NCBI RefSeq assembly: GCF_900101605.1
Contig: NZ_FMUR01000018.1
Coordinates: 1-64,000, forward strand
Source of the DNA: Butyrivibrio hungatei
GTDB lineage: Bacteria > Bacillota > Clostridia > Lachnospirales > Lachnospiraceae
Length of the DNA stretch: 64,000 nt
Reading direction: 5' to 3'
Below the pieces are notes generated by a model, which saw only the letters and a list, made by a program, of their open reading frames with translations, searched no databases and was not told the DNA's origin. Below are positions 29,501 to 37,042 of the stretch, piece by piece (within the stretch, counting starts at the first letter, position 1; every line of letters begins with the position of its first letter). The translations under genes and the position numbers were made by a program.

Positions 29501-32500
29501 AGGGCAGGCTCCTTAAGGTTACCCAGAGATCTGCAGATAATGAAGCACCGGAGATAATCATAAATGAGTTTGAGTATGACTCATGCGGAAGAATCTGCAA
29601 GCAGGTAGAAAGAGACGGATTTACTCTTTTCTATGAGTATGACAAAGCAGGAAGAGCAAACAAGGTAACAGGCTCAAACGGCAGAGTCATGGTATACTCC
29701 TATGATTCCATGGGAAGAGTTATTGAGACCGACGACTGTGGTACTATCACAAAGTATCGCTATACAGGCACAGGAAAGCTCTCTAGTGTCATTGACGCGC
29801 TTGGAAACGAGACAAGATATACATACAATGACCTTGACCTTCTCAGTAGTGTAGAGCGAGCAGAGGGAACAATAGAAAACGAGATAACAGACGATAACTT
29901 CCCTCAGGTAGACGGAAAAGGACATATCACTGTTTATGAGCATGACCTTTCAGGAAAACTTGTAAGCGTTACAGATGCTCTCGGACAGAAAGATATCTAC
30001 AGATATGATGAGAGTGGTGAGCTCATATCACAGATAGACAGAGATGGTAACGAGACTGTCTATACAAGAGATAAGAACGGAAACATTACAGGCATAAAGT
30101 ATGCTGATGGAAATGAAGTGCGTTACAGCTACAGTGCAATTAATCTGTTAAAAGAAGTTCAGGATAAGATAGGACTTACAAAGATCGAATCAGATATCGT
30201 AGGAAGAACAATATCTGTAACAGATTCTGACGGACAGCGAGTTGGCTATGAGTATGGCCCTTATGATGAAAAGACTGCGATCGTATATCCTGACGGAAAG
30301 AGAGCAGAGTATCACTATGATGCTTTTAGAAGACTCATAGAACTTAAGGATACAAATGCACAGGAAAGCATAAACTATGAATATGACACAATAGGAAGAC
30401 TTAGAAAGAGAGCTTTCCCGGGTGGAGCATCCGTAGTATATGATTACTATCAGGGCGGACTTCTTAAGAAACTTACAGGAACAGATAGAGACGGACTTCT
30501 TGATAAGTACGAGTATGCTTATAACGAAAAAGGTAACAGGACTCAGATAAAGAGATACAGAAGAGACCTTAAGGATGTAAGCGGAGTATATGACTATGCT
30601 TACGATGAGCTTGGAAGACTGTCTGAGAGCAGAAAAGATGGTGCTGTGCAAAGCAGCTATTCATATGATGCATTCGGAAACAGAAAGGCTTTAGTTTCTG
30701 ATGGAGTAAGTGCGACATATTCCTACGATATAATCGACAGGCTTATCAGCAAGAAGGAAGAAAGCACAGCGAATGTTTCTTCTGGTGATCTATTACCTGT
30801 TATTACATCATACAGTTACGATAACAGAGGCAATCTCATAGAGGAAAGACAGGGAGATGCCATTTCAAAGATCTATCGCTTTGATGCGGCAGGAAAGATG
30901 GTAACTGCCGTAAATGCGAAAGACGGAGAAGCTGAGTATGTCTATGATGCTCTTGGACACCGTGTTGGTGTAAAGGAAAACGGAAGGCTTATTAAAGAGC
31001 TGAGAGACCATACATTTACAGGTGATAACATTCTTCAGAGAAGTTATGAAAACATCACTGAAGATTACATGTTTGACGGCAATATATGTTCTGTTTCAAG
31101 AAACAATGAAAACATATATATGCTTAATGATGAGCTTGGAAGCCCTGTATATCTTACGGGAACAGATGGAAAAGCTATAAGTGCGTTTTCTTATGATGAT
31201 TTTGGTAAGAGAAAACGCGCATCCTATGAAAAGAAAGAAAATATCCTATATCCGATAGCATTTACAGGCTATCAGGAAGACAGGATAAGTGGCTTGTGCT
31301 ATGCACAGGCAAGATATTATTCTCCTGATAACGGAAGATTTATAAGTGAAGATATAGTCCGCGGCGTTCCCACAATGCCCGATACGGTCAATCATTACCT
31401 TTACTGTTTAAATGATCCTAAAGTTTATGTTGATAAAGACGGAGCATTCCTTCATATCCTTGCAGGTGCTGCGGCAGGAGCACTTACAGGAGCGGTAGTA
31501 GCAGGAGTACATTCGGTTCTCACGGAAGGCCATGTTGACTGGGCGGCAGTTGGCGGAGCGGCAATAGGCGGAGCCGTAACGGGAGCAGTTGTAACAGCTT
31601 GTCCTGCGGCGGCACCCGCAGCAGTAGGTGCACTCGGCGGAGGAACAACATCTCTTGCGACAGGAATACTTAAGGGAGAGAGTGCAGGACAGATAGCAAA
31701 AGATACTGTTATAGGAACAGTAACCGGAGCCATAGGAGGAAAACTCTTCCAGGGAATAGGTGCAACCGTAGGAAAGAGTGTTTTTAATTCGGTTGGAAAA
31801 TATGTTGGATATACAGCCGGAAAAGTTGCAAGTGAAAGTGTTACATCGGCATTAGGCGGTGGAACCATAAACATGGGAATGAATGCCATAAGCCATTTGG
31901 TTCAAGGAAAAAAATATGGTTTTGGTGATGCGGCGAAAGATTTTGGAATAGGAATGGCCGATGGTGTGGCAGGATATGCTACACATAGAGCTTCGTCATT
32001 TGGCTTCAATAAGCTTGCATCCATGGCTGAACGGACAAATACCGGAAAGACAATCAATAGTCTTGCAGATAAGGCATCAGCAAGGATAGGAAGTACATAT
32101 GAGAGATTTGCTAATACAAGAGCAGGTTCACTGATAACAAAAGGAACCTGGCGCGTAGCGCAAGGTTTGGCAAAAATTGATTATAAGATCAATGATTACG
32201 CAAATACAAAATATAACAAATTTACGGGAGCAATGAAGAATCTTGCAAAACTTTCAAGTCCGCTTTTGACTAAGGTGGGCGCAGGAAAGCTTGCTAATAT
32301 GATGTGTCAAGGTGAAAATGGAGTTCTTCCTAGTGAATGTTCATCGGAATTAGATTATAAGTCACAGCTGAAATTGGAGGAATACTATAAAAAGAATGCA
32401 GGAAATCTAACGGATAGTCAAAAAGCTAAATTGGTTTCTGATTTAAAAGAATTATATTCTGAAACAAGTAAAATGGAACGAGGAGATGTAACAGTTCCAG

Positions 32501-33066
32501 AGGATCCGAGAGATGTAGCTGGTATACGTAAAATTAGAAATATGGAAAGATATAATCCTGCGTATAAATGGGAAAGCGATGATACTGTTCCTGCAACAAG
32601 AAGAATGGAAGTTTTAAAAGCCGGAGAACAATTTGATAGGCTGGGGTCACCTACTGGAAGTTGTGTGGGACATGTTGGTGATGATGGGTCATGTGCCACA
32701 ATAAAGGAACGATCTGTACCCTACCATTTTGAAGGTGATGATGTTACACAAGAGCCTTCTTATCACAGATATGAAGCGAGGCAGGATTTTACAAGGGCTA
32801 ATCTTGAAAAGGCTATAGATAATTCGCTCTATAGTAATGATACTAAAGTTCAAATGCATGATAGACTAGATACGTATTATTCCGAAGCTGAAGGAAGATA
32901 TGGCAAAGGTGACGGTCTTGCAACTGGAGAAATTGCTGAGATGTTTAATAAGACAACTGGAAGTACTGGCGGCGGCTTGCAGAGCGATATGCCGTTTAAT
33001 ATGAATGAATTAAAGAGTATAGGAATGATAAAAGAGGTTCCTAAGAGAGTATATGCAAATAGGTAA
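26536..33066 (+). CDS. RHS polymorphic toxin with TNT-like NAD-glycohydrolase tip
   Basis: 2176-aa protein with no signal peptide. Order: helical N-terminal domain (1-280) shared with the protein at 43113 and containing H-T-G-P-E-A at 54-59, resembling the turn of LXG/WXG export domains; a DUF6531-like entry (DPVNMSSGNYI) from about 282; an RHS/YD-repeat shell to about 1635, closing with the core motif around ARYYSPDNGRFISED; a Gly/Ala-rich hydrophobic segment (about 1640-1830); a variable region; and a C-terminal domain from about 2025 like tuberculosis necrotizing toxin: FDRLGSPTG (R2035), YHRYEA (H2077) and GGGLQ (Q2149). This suggests NAD(P) hydrolysis in the target. Likely exported by the T7SS encoded downstream (inference). 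Confidence 0.87.
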   Translation: MGTSNYSGENIEWHQKKIREYFDECFNTIYNPFLCMSDTLLIPSLLDFINDETHTGPEAESAKAFLNDQQITIVAMITDCVQQLQSMMQKGGFAGLVPLLDDFLADLSEDESQDPVIKTQHLKKVIEDFANYNTIFNEVHPKVTEIRNKANSIVSGCDVISINELINPDSAASVRAFDDFATRDKASGFVPEFNQKFLTFHEEHSNDIAGSTFKQLLDDIVRLLKSIIDGMNKGTFDITRYEETKGNIRWIDPKDVEGLEAYLRTYKLYLQGLVDRCQVYKYDPVNMSSGNYINDRTDLEVGTDTKITFRRFYNARSEFKGAMGRGWSCNSDVHLYKEDNGDIRAIYIDGREGIYRKPENSKAAQKENTPELTFDGEEGATNKSSSVSETYYEIHGEPGKLVEDNYGYKLIREDLSYEEYDKDGYLVAKGDNTGENTRYTLGVFTKNDDNGESIRYALPVKIETKEGSYISLSYNEDGILTRVSTSQGKNVTYGYEKREDEYFLTAATYPNGSTRRYTYNEEGLIHKVISPDGIIALTNEYDEQRRVIHQIFPDGGEMSYSYDDEKNITTATEQNGLKVEYLSDERGRHTGTRYIGLSDDYASQDVENGKNIIEEKYTYNERNQKTSVTDKNGHTVRFSYDNRGNLTKIVGPEGLSESYTYDAEGRLIAKKDSEGNSYRFIYDFDGNLYCVTDPLGNRTKYDYKDGRVVRIRDAENNAISVTYDEKGNISSITDKVGVTTRYICDNSGRVTKTIDAEGNVTSYTMDESDNITSVTDPLGNTTSYTYNAADLLTEVINPDGTTRRWDYNEIGHLAFYTDESDHTTAIRYNTSWKEESITLPNGGMMHYDYDLLGNLVKITDPMGRKTVYSHDNNGNVLTVGTEINKEENDGTLTETIIKNSYTYDKLGRIKTETDGEGNTTTYDYDKNGNLTCKTDALGGKTCYEYDALGRVIKVTDAIGREESCTYDKNGNIKTVTDAAGVVTENHYEKGRLLKVTQRSADNEAPEIIINEFEYDSCGRICKQVERDGFTLFYEYDKAGRANKVTGSNGRVMVYSYDSMGRVIETDDCGTITKYRYTGTGKLSSVIDALGNETRYTYNDLDLLSSVERAEGTIENEITDDNFPQVDGKGHITVYEHDLSGKLVSVTDALGQKDIYRYDESGELISQIDRDGNETVYTRDKNGNITGIKYADGNEVRYSYSAINLLKEVQDKIGLTKIESDIVGRTISVTDSDGQRVGYEYGPYDEKTAIVYPDGKRAEYHYDAFRRLIELKDTNAQESINYEYDTIGRLRKRAFPGGASVVYDYYQGGLLKKLTGTDRDGLLDKYEYAYNEKGNRTQIKRYRRDLKDVSGVYDYAYDELGRLSESRKDGAVQSSYSYDAFGNRKALVSDGVSATYSYDIIDRLISKKEESTANVSSGDLLPVITSYSYDNRGNLIEERQGDAISKIYRFDAAGKMVTAVNAKDGEAEYVYDALGHRVGVKENGRLIKELRDHTFTGDNILQRSYENITEDYMFDGNICSVSRNNENIYMLNDELGSPVYLTGTDGKAISAFSYDDFGKRKRASYEKKENILYPIAFTGYQEDRISGLCYAQARYYSPDNGRFISEDIVRGVPTMPDTVNHYLYCLNDPKVYVDKDGAFLHILAGAAAGALTGAVVAGVHSVLTEGHVDWAAVGGAAIGGAVTGAVVTACPAAAPAAVGALGGGTTSLATGILKGESAGQIAKDTVIGTVTGAIGGKLFQGIGATVGKSVFNSVGKYVGYTAGKVASESVTSALGGGTINMGMNAISHLVQGKKYGFGDAAKDFGIGMADGVAGYATHRASSFGFNKLASMAERTNTGKTINSLADKASARIGSTYERFANTRAGSLITKGTWRVAQGLAKIDYKINDYANTKYNKFTGAMKNLAKLSSPLLTKVGAGKLANMMCQGENGVLPSECSSELDYKSQLKLEEYYKKNAGNLTDSQKAKLVSDLKELYSETSKMERGDVTVPEDPRDVAGIRKIRNMERYNPAYKWESDDTVPATRRMEVLKAGEQFDRLGSPTGSCVGHVGDDGSCATIKERSVPYHFEGDDVTQEPSYHRYEARQDFTRANLEKAIDNSLYSNDTKVQMHDRLDTYYSEAEGRYGKGDGLATGEIAEMFNKTTGSTGGGLQSDMPFNMNELKSIGMIKEVPKRVYANR

Positions 33067-33071
33067 TTAGT

Positions 33072-33758
33072 ATGCTGAAAGATGAATTATTAAAATTGGC
33101 TGAGTTATTAAATGGTAGTAAGAAACAAGAATATAATGAGGTTTCGGATGTGAATAGAACGGATATTATGTGGACAAAAACAGAATTAATAAAATGGTTT
33201 GAGTCATTAAATGGTGGAAGAATACCAGATTATATTGAAGTTTCAGATGCAAATCATAGACAGGTTTGTATTGAAGGAGAGTGGCAAAATGCACTTTATT
33301 ATTGGAGCCTGTTTTTTGATGGATCTAAATGGAAATATGTTGAAACAGATGATGAAAGAGGTTATGTTTTTGCATTAAAAGAATTTAATGATGAAGAATC
33401 AGCTGTTAAATATGCCAAAAGACATTTGTATATTTATTATTTAGCTAGTGTGGCAGATGATTCACATGAAGCTATGCTCCGCAGATATATCAAGAAAAAC
33501 TACAATTGTTCAGAAATAGAATCTCGTATGTTGGTTAAGCAAATTAAGCAATACAAGGATATTTTTGAAGAGTTTTTTAATTATGCTTGTATTGAAGAGT
33601 TTTGCAAAGATGATGGAGAGCAAACAGAAGCATGTGGCTATACTGCTGAAATATTGAATCGTGATTATAATATGTCTCCGCTAGATGCTTATCTTTTCTT
33701 AATACAGCTTAAGAAAAATCCTAAGGAAGCATTGGAAGATTTAAAAAATAGGCAATAA
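33072..33758 (+). CDS. putative immunity protein for the TNT-like toxin
   Basis: 228-aa acidic soluble protein starting 5 nt after the toxin stop, the usual place for immunity genes. No named family is recognised. Two internal segments look like each other: LAELLNGSKKQEYNEVSDVN (about 7-26) and FESLNGGRIPDYIEVSDANH (about 43-62). The middle part has the pattern W-K-Y, D-E-R-G, then F-N-D-E-E-S-A-x-x-Y, which the next gene product also has, so both probably share one fold. AT-rich compared with the toxin shell. Immunity function is inferred from position. Confidence 0.65.
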   Translation: MLKDELLKLAELLNGSKKQEYNEVSDVNRTDIMWTKTELIKWFESLNGGRIPDYIEVSDANHRQVCIEGEWQNALYYWSLFFDGSKWKYVETDDERGYVFALKEFNDEESAVKYAKRHLYIYYLASVADDSHEAMLRRYIKKNYNCSEIESRMLVKQIKQYKDIFEEFFNYACIEEFCKDDGEQTEACGYTAEILNRDYNMSPLDAYLFLIQLKKNPKEALEDLKNRQ

Positions 33759-33793
33759 AGTGTCTGGCGATATATTACTGATAACGGAATACG

Positions 33794-34087
33794 ATGAACG
33801 GAGCATTAATTGAGATGACAGTAGAAGGATTAAAAAAACGATTGGATGCGATCGGTGTACCGGATGATTTATATTCTCTTTTGATTGGAGGTTTTCCTAA
33901 TGAAGCATATTGCTTAATCAAAAATGGAGAGGGATGGGAAGTGTATTATAGTGAGCGAGGTCATAAATCAGGTGTACAACAATTTGTAAATGAATCAGAA
34001 GCTTGCGAATACCTATTTGAGGAATTAAAAATTTATGCGGGTAAATATATTTGTCCGACTTCACATCTTAAGAACAAGAAATCGTAG
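33794..34087 (+). CDS. second putative immunity protein (W-Y-ERG type)
   Basis: 97-aa soluble protein. The pattern LKKRLDAIGVPDDLYSLLIGGFPNE, then G-W-E-V-Y-Y-S-E-R-G and F-x-x-E-S-E-A-C-E-Y is typical of small alpha/beta immunity proteins found next to toxins in Firmicutes, although I cannot name the family with certainty. It resembles the central part of the preceding 228-aa protein. The start may be ATG 33794 or ATG 33815; the latter has GGAG 11 nt upstream and would begin MTVEGLKKRLD. Expected to bind and block the TNT-like domain (inference). Confidence 0.65.
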   Translation: MNGALIEMTVEGLKKRLDAIGVPDDLYSLLIGGFPNEAYCLIKNGEGWEVYYSERGHKSGVQQFVNESEACEYLFEELKIYAGKYICPTSHLKNKKS

Positions 34088-34094
34088 ATTATTG

Positions 34095-34138
34095 TAACCG
34101 TATTTCAAGAGGGTTTTAGCTCTTTTGAAATGCGGTTA
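34095..34138 (+). terminator. long hairpin after the immunity genes
   Basis: Inverted repeat TAACCGTATTTCAAGAG (34095-34111) with CTCTTTTGAAATGCGGTTA (34120-34138), with small mismatches. No strong T-run follows, so it may be a weak terminator, attenuator or 3' end stabiliser. It also shows that in-frame ATG codons at 34130-34142 are unlikely to be starts. Confidence 0.5.
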
Positions 34139-34189
34139 TGTATGTTAAATGATATTTGTACATATCTTGAGCAGAAGGAGGTACTGAGT

Positions 34190-34600
34190 ATAAAATTGGG
34201 AATACTTAAAAAAATAAAAGACAAATTCAGCACAAATAAACCTGCTCCAAAATTGAAGGAAGAATCAGAAAGTGATATTTCTGTTTATAATAATTTTGAT
34301 GGCAAAATAGATTATCCGACCTGGCAACAGGTGCGGGAATATTTGGATAAGATGATTGAGATTGAGGAAGAATTTATAGTTTTATGCCGTAAAAAGGCTG
34401 CAAATAACGTGACTTTTATCCAAGCTGCAACCATTCCGGGAGGATACACTTTTCAGATCGGGATTGAAGTCGAAGGGAAGAATGAGGTCCTTGAAAAAAC
34501 ATGTGAGATAGATGAAATAATACAAGCGTTTTCTTGTTATTATAATGACGGAATTGTTGAAGTTGATGCGGGTTTTTCGCCTCTTGAAATGATGCGGTAA
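34190..34600 (+). CDS. small protein of unknown function with an unusual start
   Basis: About 136 aa, no family recognised. A basic N-terminal helix (KLGILKKIKDKF) is followed by an acidic domain with TWQQVREYLDKMIEIEEEF and a beta-rich C-terminal half. A good ribosome site, AGAAGGAGG (34172-34181), lies 8 nt before ATA 34190, so ATA may be the initiator; TTG 34196 is the alternative, and an ATG at 34142 would place the ribosome site inside the gene. Position suggests a further immunity or accessory protein of the RHS locus (inference). Confidence 0.5.
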   Translation: MKLGILKKIKDKFSTNKPAPKLKEESESDISVYNNFDGKIDYPTWQQVREYLDKMIEIEEEFIVLCRKKAANNVTFIQAATIPGGYTFQIGIEVEGKNEVLEKTCEIDEIIQAFSCYYNDGIVEVDAGFSPLEMMR

Positions 34601-34682
34601 TACATGGAAATGTGAAAGAGTAGACAGTGAGTGTATTTGTTAAAAATGGATTAAAAAATCACTTGAAATCATAAAAAAGTTA

Positions 34683-34711
34683 TTGCGAATACGTTGCAAA
34701 TACGGTATTAT
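34683..34711 (+). promoter_or_regulatory. promoter of the T7SS core operon
   Basis: -35 TTGCGA (34683-34688), 17-nt spacer, -10 TATTAT (34706-34711), about 85 nt before the first core gene at 34799. Confidence 0.55.
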
Positions 34712-34798
34712 TTCATGTGTTAGAGTTATTAATTTTTGGATAATATTGTTAAGCGAAAATACAGAAAAACATAAAAGGACATAAGGGACCGTGCTGCT

Positions 34799-35737
34799 AT
34801 GAATGTATCAAACTACCAAACGCATATAGCATTCAAGCTTGATGCTAACGAGAAGATGTCGAGCTTTGGAATGAAGATGCTAAAGCAACTGAATAACAGA
34901 AGCATACTTGATATTGCGCTTATCAAACAAAATGGAAGTAACAGACTTATATGCAGGACTGAAGGGCTTGAGAGCATCAATGCAATAGACAGGCTTTTGA
35001 CTATAGACAGCAGGAAAGATCTGATAGCAAGGCTTGCACAGCTTATAGGCATGTTTGAAGAAAATGCTTTCCTTAACAAAGAATTTATTGTGCTTGATCC
35101 GGATAAGGTCTTTATCAATCCGGAGGATGGAAGTGCAAGATTTATTGTACTTCCTGTAGTGTCTAATGCCACAGGAGCTCTTGGAAGAGAGTGGCTCGAA
35201 AAGTTGTATGAGTATCTTGAGACTGTGGTCTATAGTGTTGAAGCGGGAACGGATGCTTCGATAGACAGGTTGAGGGACATACTTATTAACCTGGATGATG
35301 ACAGGACGGATAGCGGAGAACTTGCAATCAACGGACTTATAAATTTGTGCCGCTATATTGTAGAGAATTACGCAGGTGCAGCAAAAGAGATACAGCCAAA
35401 GGTAGCAATGCCAAAGAGTAGCAACATTGCTGTCGGACTTAATTACCACGGAAGATACGGAAACTTTTCTTTGTACATCATAAAGAAAGAGTTTTTAATA
35501 GGAAAGTCAGAAACCTGTGACGGAAGAATACCGTTTAATAACGCTATTAGCAGGCAGCATGGGATGGTTTATATAGAAAACGGCGAATGCTTTTACGAAG
35601 ACCTCGGAAGCAGCAATTATTCAAGGTTAAACGGAGCAGTACTTGAGCCGAACAGAAGAGTAAAGTTAAATAACGAAGATATCTTAATGCTTGCGGATAT
35701 GGAATTTAAAGTAGAAATACTGGAAAGTGCCGGATAA
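34799..35737 (+). CDS. FHA protein with EssB-like N-terminal domain
   Basis: 312-aa protein. Residues 1-210 match the DUF6382 type of domain found in Clostridia FHA proteins. Their layout (beta strands, helix with INAIDRLLTIDSRKDLIARL, then EFIVLDPDKVFINPEDGSARFIVLPV) resembles the pseudokinase part of EssB/YukC, the T7SSb membrane component. A C-terminal FHA domain follows (about 218-310: IGKSETCDGRI, ISRQHGMV, DLGSSNYSRLNG). No TM helix is visible, unlike EssB, so membrane attachment would need a partner. First gene of the T7SS operon; it could link kinase signalling to assembly (inference). Confidence 0.75.
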   Translation: MNVSNYQTHIAFKLDANEKMSSFGMKMLKQLNNRSILDIALIKQNGSNRLICRTEGLESINAIDRLLTIDSRKDLIARLAQLIGMFEENAFLNKEFIVLDPDKVFINPEDGSARFIVLPVVSNATGALGREWLEKLYEYLETVVYSVEAGTDASIDRLRDILINLDDDRTDSGELAINGLINLCRYIVENYAGAAKEIQPKVAMPKSSNIAVGLNYHGRYGNFSLYIIKKEFLIGKSETCDGRIPFNNAISRQHGMVYIENGECFYEDLGSSNYSRLNGAVLEPNRRVKLNNEDILMLADMEFKVEILESAG

Positions 35738-35742
35738 AACTG

Positions 35743-36768
35743 ATGAAAGAAAAAAAGATTCTTTTAATAAGTTTTGACAAAGAATATGTTGATAAGATCT
35801 TGTCGGAATTGCCGTTTGTATTAAATGACAGTTCAGAGCTGATAGTTATTTCGAATGAAGAATACTTTTCGGAATACTGTAGGCAGGGACATCCTAAGGT
35901 GGATGTGCTTATTGCAGATGAATATATCAGCAGGGAAGCATTTTTTTCCCAACAGGCGGATACAACATACTATCTTGTTGAAAACACTGAAGCAAAAAAT
36001 ACCATAAGTAAATATGATGCAACGGAGGGCATTGTTAATAAGCTTGGAGAAGATTATGTCACAACCGTGCAGGAAGATGTAGGAAAGACAAGGATAATCG
36101 ATGTCTGTGCCGCAAGCGGAGGCTGCGGAAAGACCAAAGCCGCCATTGGAATAGCGGCAAGATTGTCCCAGATGGGATATGACGTCTTGTATGTTGACGC
36201 GGAGGAGACTCAGAACTTTTATGAATTCCTTCCTGAGAACCTCAAGGAGGACTGGGCTGAAGCATCATTGGCAATCGCCTTTATGAACGGCGGAGCCTTG
36301 GATATGCTTATCAAGAACATCAGAAAAGCTGCATTTGATTATGTTCCCGCGTTCAAAGATCCTCTTTATGCCTATAACATATCTTTACAAGCCTATTATG
36401 ACATGGTGAATGAGATAGCAGGCAGAGAGATGTACGACTACATAGTTGTTGAACATACACCGGGGCTTACGAAGGAACTTGCCAAGCATCTCTCAGACAG
36501 CAAGATGATGGCAATGTGTACCAAAGACATTGCGGGAGAAGCTGAGAGGGTAAAAAGATTTGTCGGAAACCTGGCAGGATTCGGCGGACAATGCGTTGTG
36601 ATATGTAACTGCGATGAAACAAGCGTAGATGCAGATATAAACATCAAATCGGATGAATATGATTATCCTGTATGTGAGATGGTTGCTTTCGATAACAACG
36701 CGGCAATAGATGCTGCGAAGTTGATTGAAGGAAAAAGATATTTGGCAACGGTGATTGCTGTGAAATAA
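35743..36768 (+). CDS. MinD/ParA-like ATPase
   Basis: 341-aa protein. Residues 1-105 form an alpha/beta domain reminiscent of a response-regulator receiver (KKILLISFDKEYVDKIL, VDVLIADEYIS), as seen in CpaE-type ATPases. Residues 115-341 are a SIMIBI-class ATPase with Walker A variant ASGGCGKTK, VLYVDAEE and a YIVVEHTPG Walker B region. CpaE/MinD-like proteins position secretion and pilus machines. Such an ATPase is not part of the standard T7SSb set, although ESX loci carry a ParA-like EspI. Spacing 5 nt from the preceding gene. Confidence 0.85.
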   Translation: MKEKKILLISFDKEYVDKILSELPFVLNDSSELIVISNEEYFSEYCRQGHPKVDVLIADEYISREAFFSQQADTTYYLVENTEAKNTISKYDATEGIVNKLGEDYVTTVQEDVGKTRIIDVCAASGGCGKTKAAIGIAARLSQMGYDVLYVDAEETQNFYEFLPENLKEDWAEASLAIAFMNGGALDMLIKNIRKAAFDYVPAFKDPLYAYNISLQAYYDMVNEIAGREMYDYIVVEHTPGLTKELAKHLSDSKMMAMCTKDIAGEAERVKRFVGNLAGFGGQCVVICNCDETSVDADINIKSDEYDYPVCEMVAFDNNAAIDAAKLIEGKRYLATVIAVK

Positions 36769-36781
36769 AAAGGTGCTAAAC

Positions 36782-37036
36782 ATGAGTGATAACATAATAG
36801 TTTTATTCAGAAACAGCAAAAATAATAAAGAAATTGATCTGGAGGTTCCGGGAAACCTCACAGCCAATGAACTTATTTACGGGCTAAATGAGAGCTTTAA
36901 TCTTGGAATCAACATGGATAAACCAAAGCAATGTTTCCTTAGGGCCGATTACCCCAAAGCTCTTATCAGAGGGGAAAAGACCTTAGAGGAGCTTGGAATC
37001 AGAAACGGCACAATAATCTATTACGACGAGCGATGA
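36782..37036 (+). CDS. YukD/EsaB ubiquitin-like protein
   Basis: 84-aa beta-grasp protein: IIVLFRNSKNNKEIDLEVPGNLTANELIYGL, then LRADYPKALIRGEKTLEELGIRNGTIIYY, matching the YukD/EsaB family that accompanies T7SSb loci and influences secretion at a regulatory level. ATG 36782 follows AAAAAGGTG; an in-frame GTG at 36773 lies in that ribosome site. It sits between the MinD-like ATPase and EssC, and the EssC start lies 6 nt after its stop. Confidence 0.87.
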   Translation: MSDNIIVLFRNSKNNKEIDLEVPGNLTANELIYGLNESFNLGINMDKPKQCFLRADYPKALIRGEKTLEELGIRNGTIIYYDER

Positions 37037-37042
37037 GAGACT

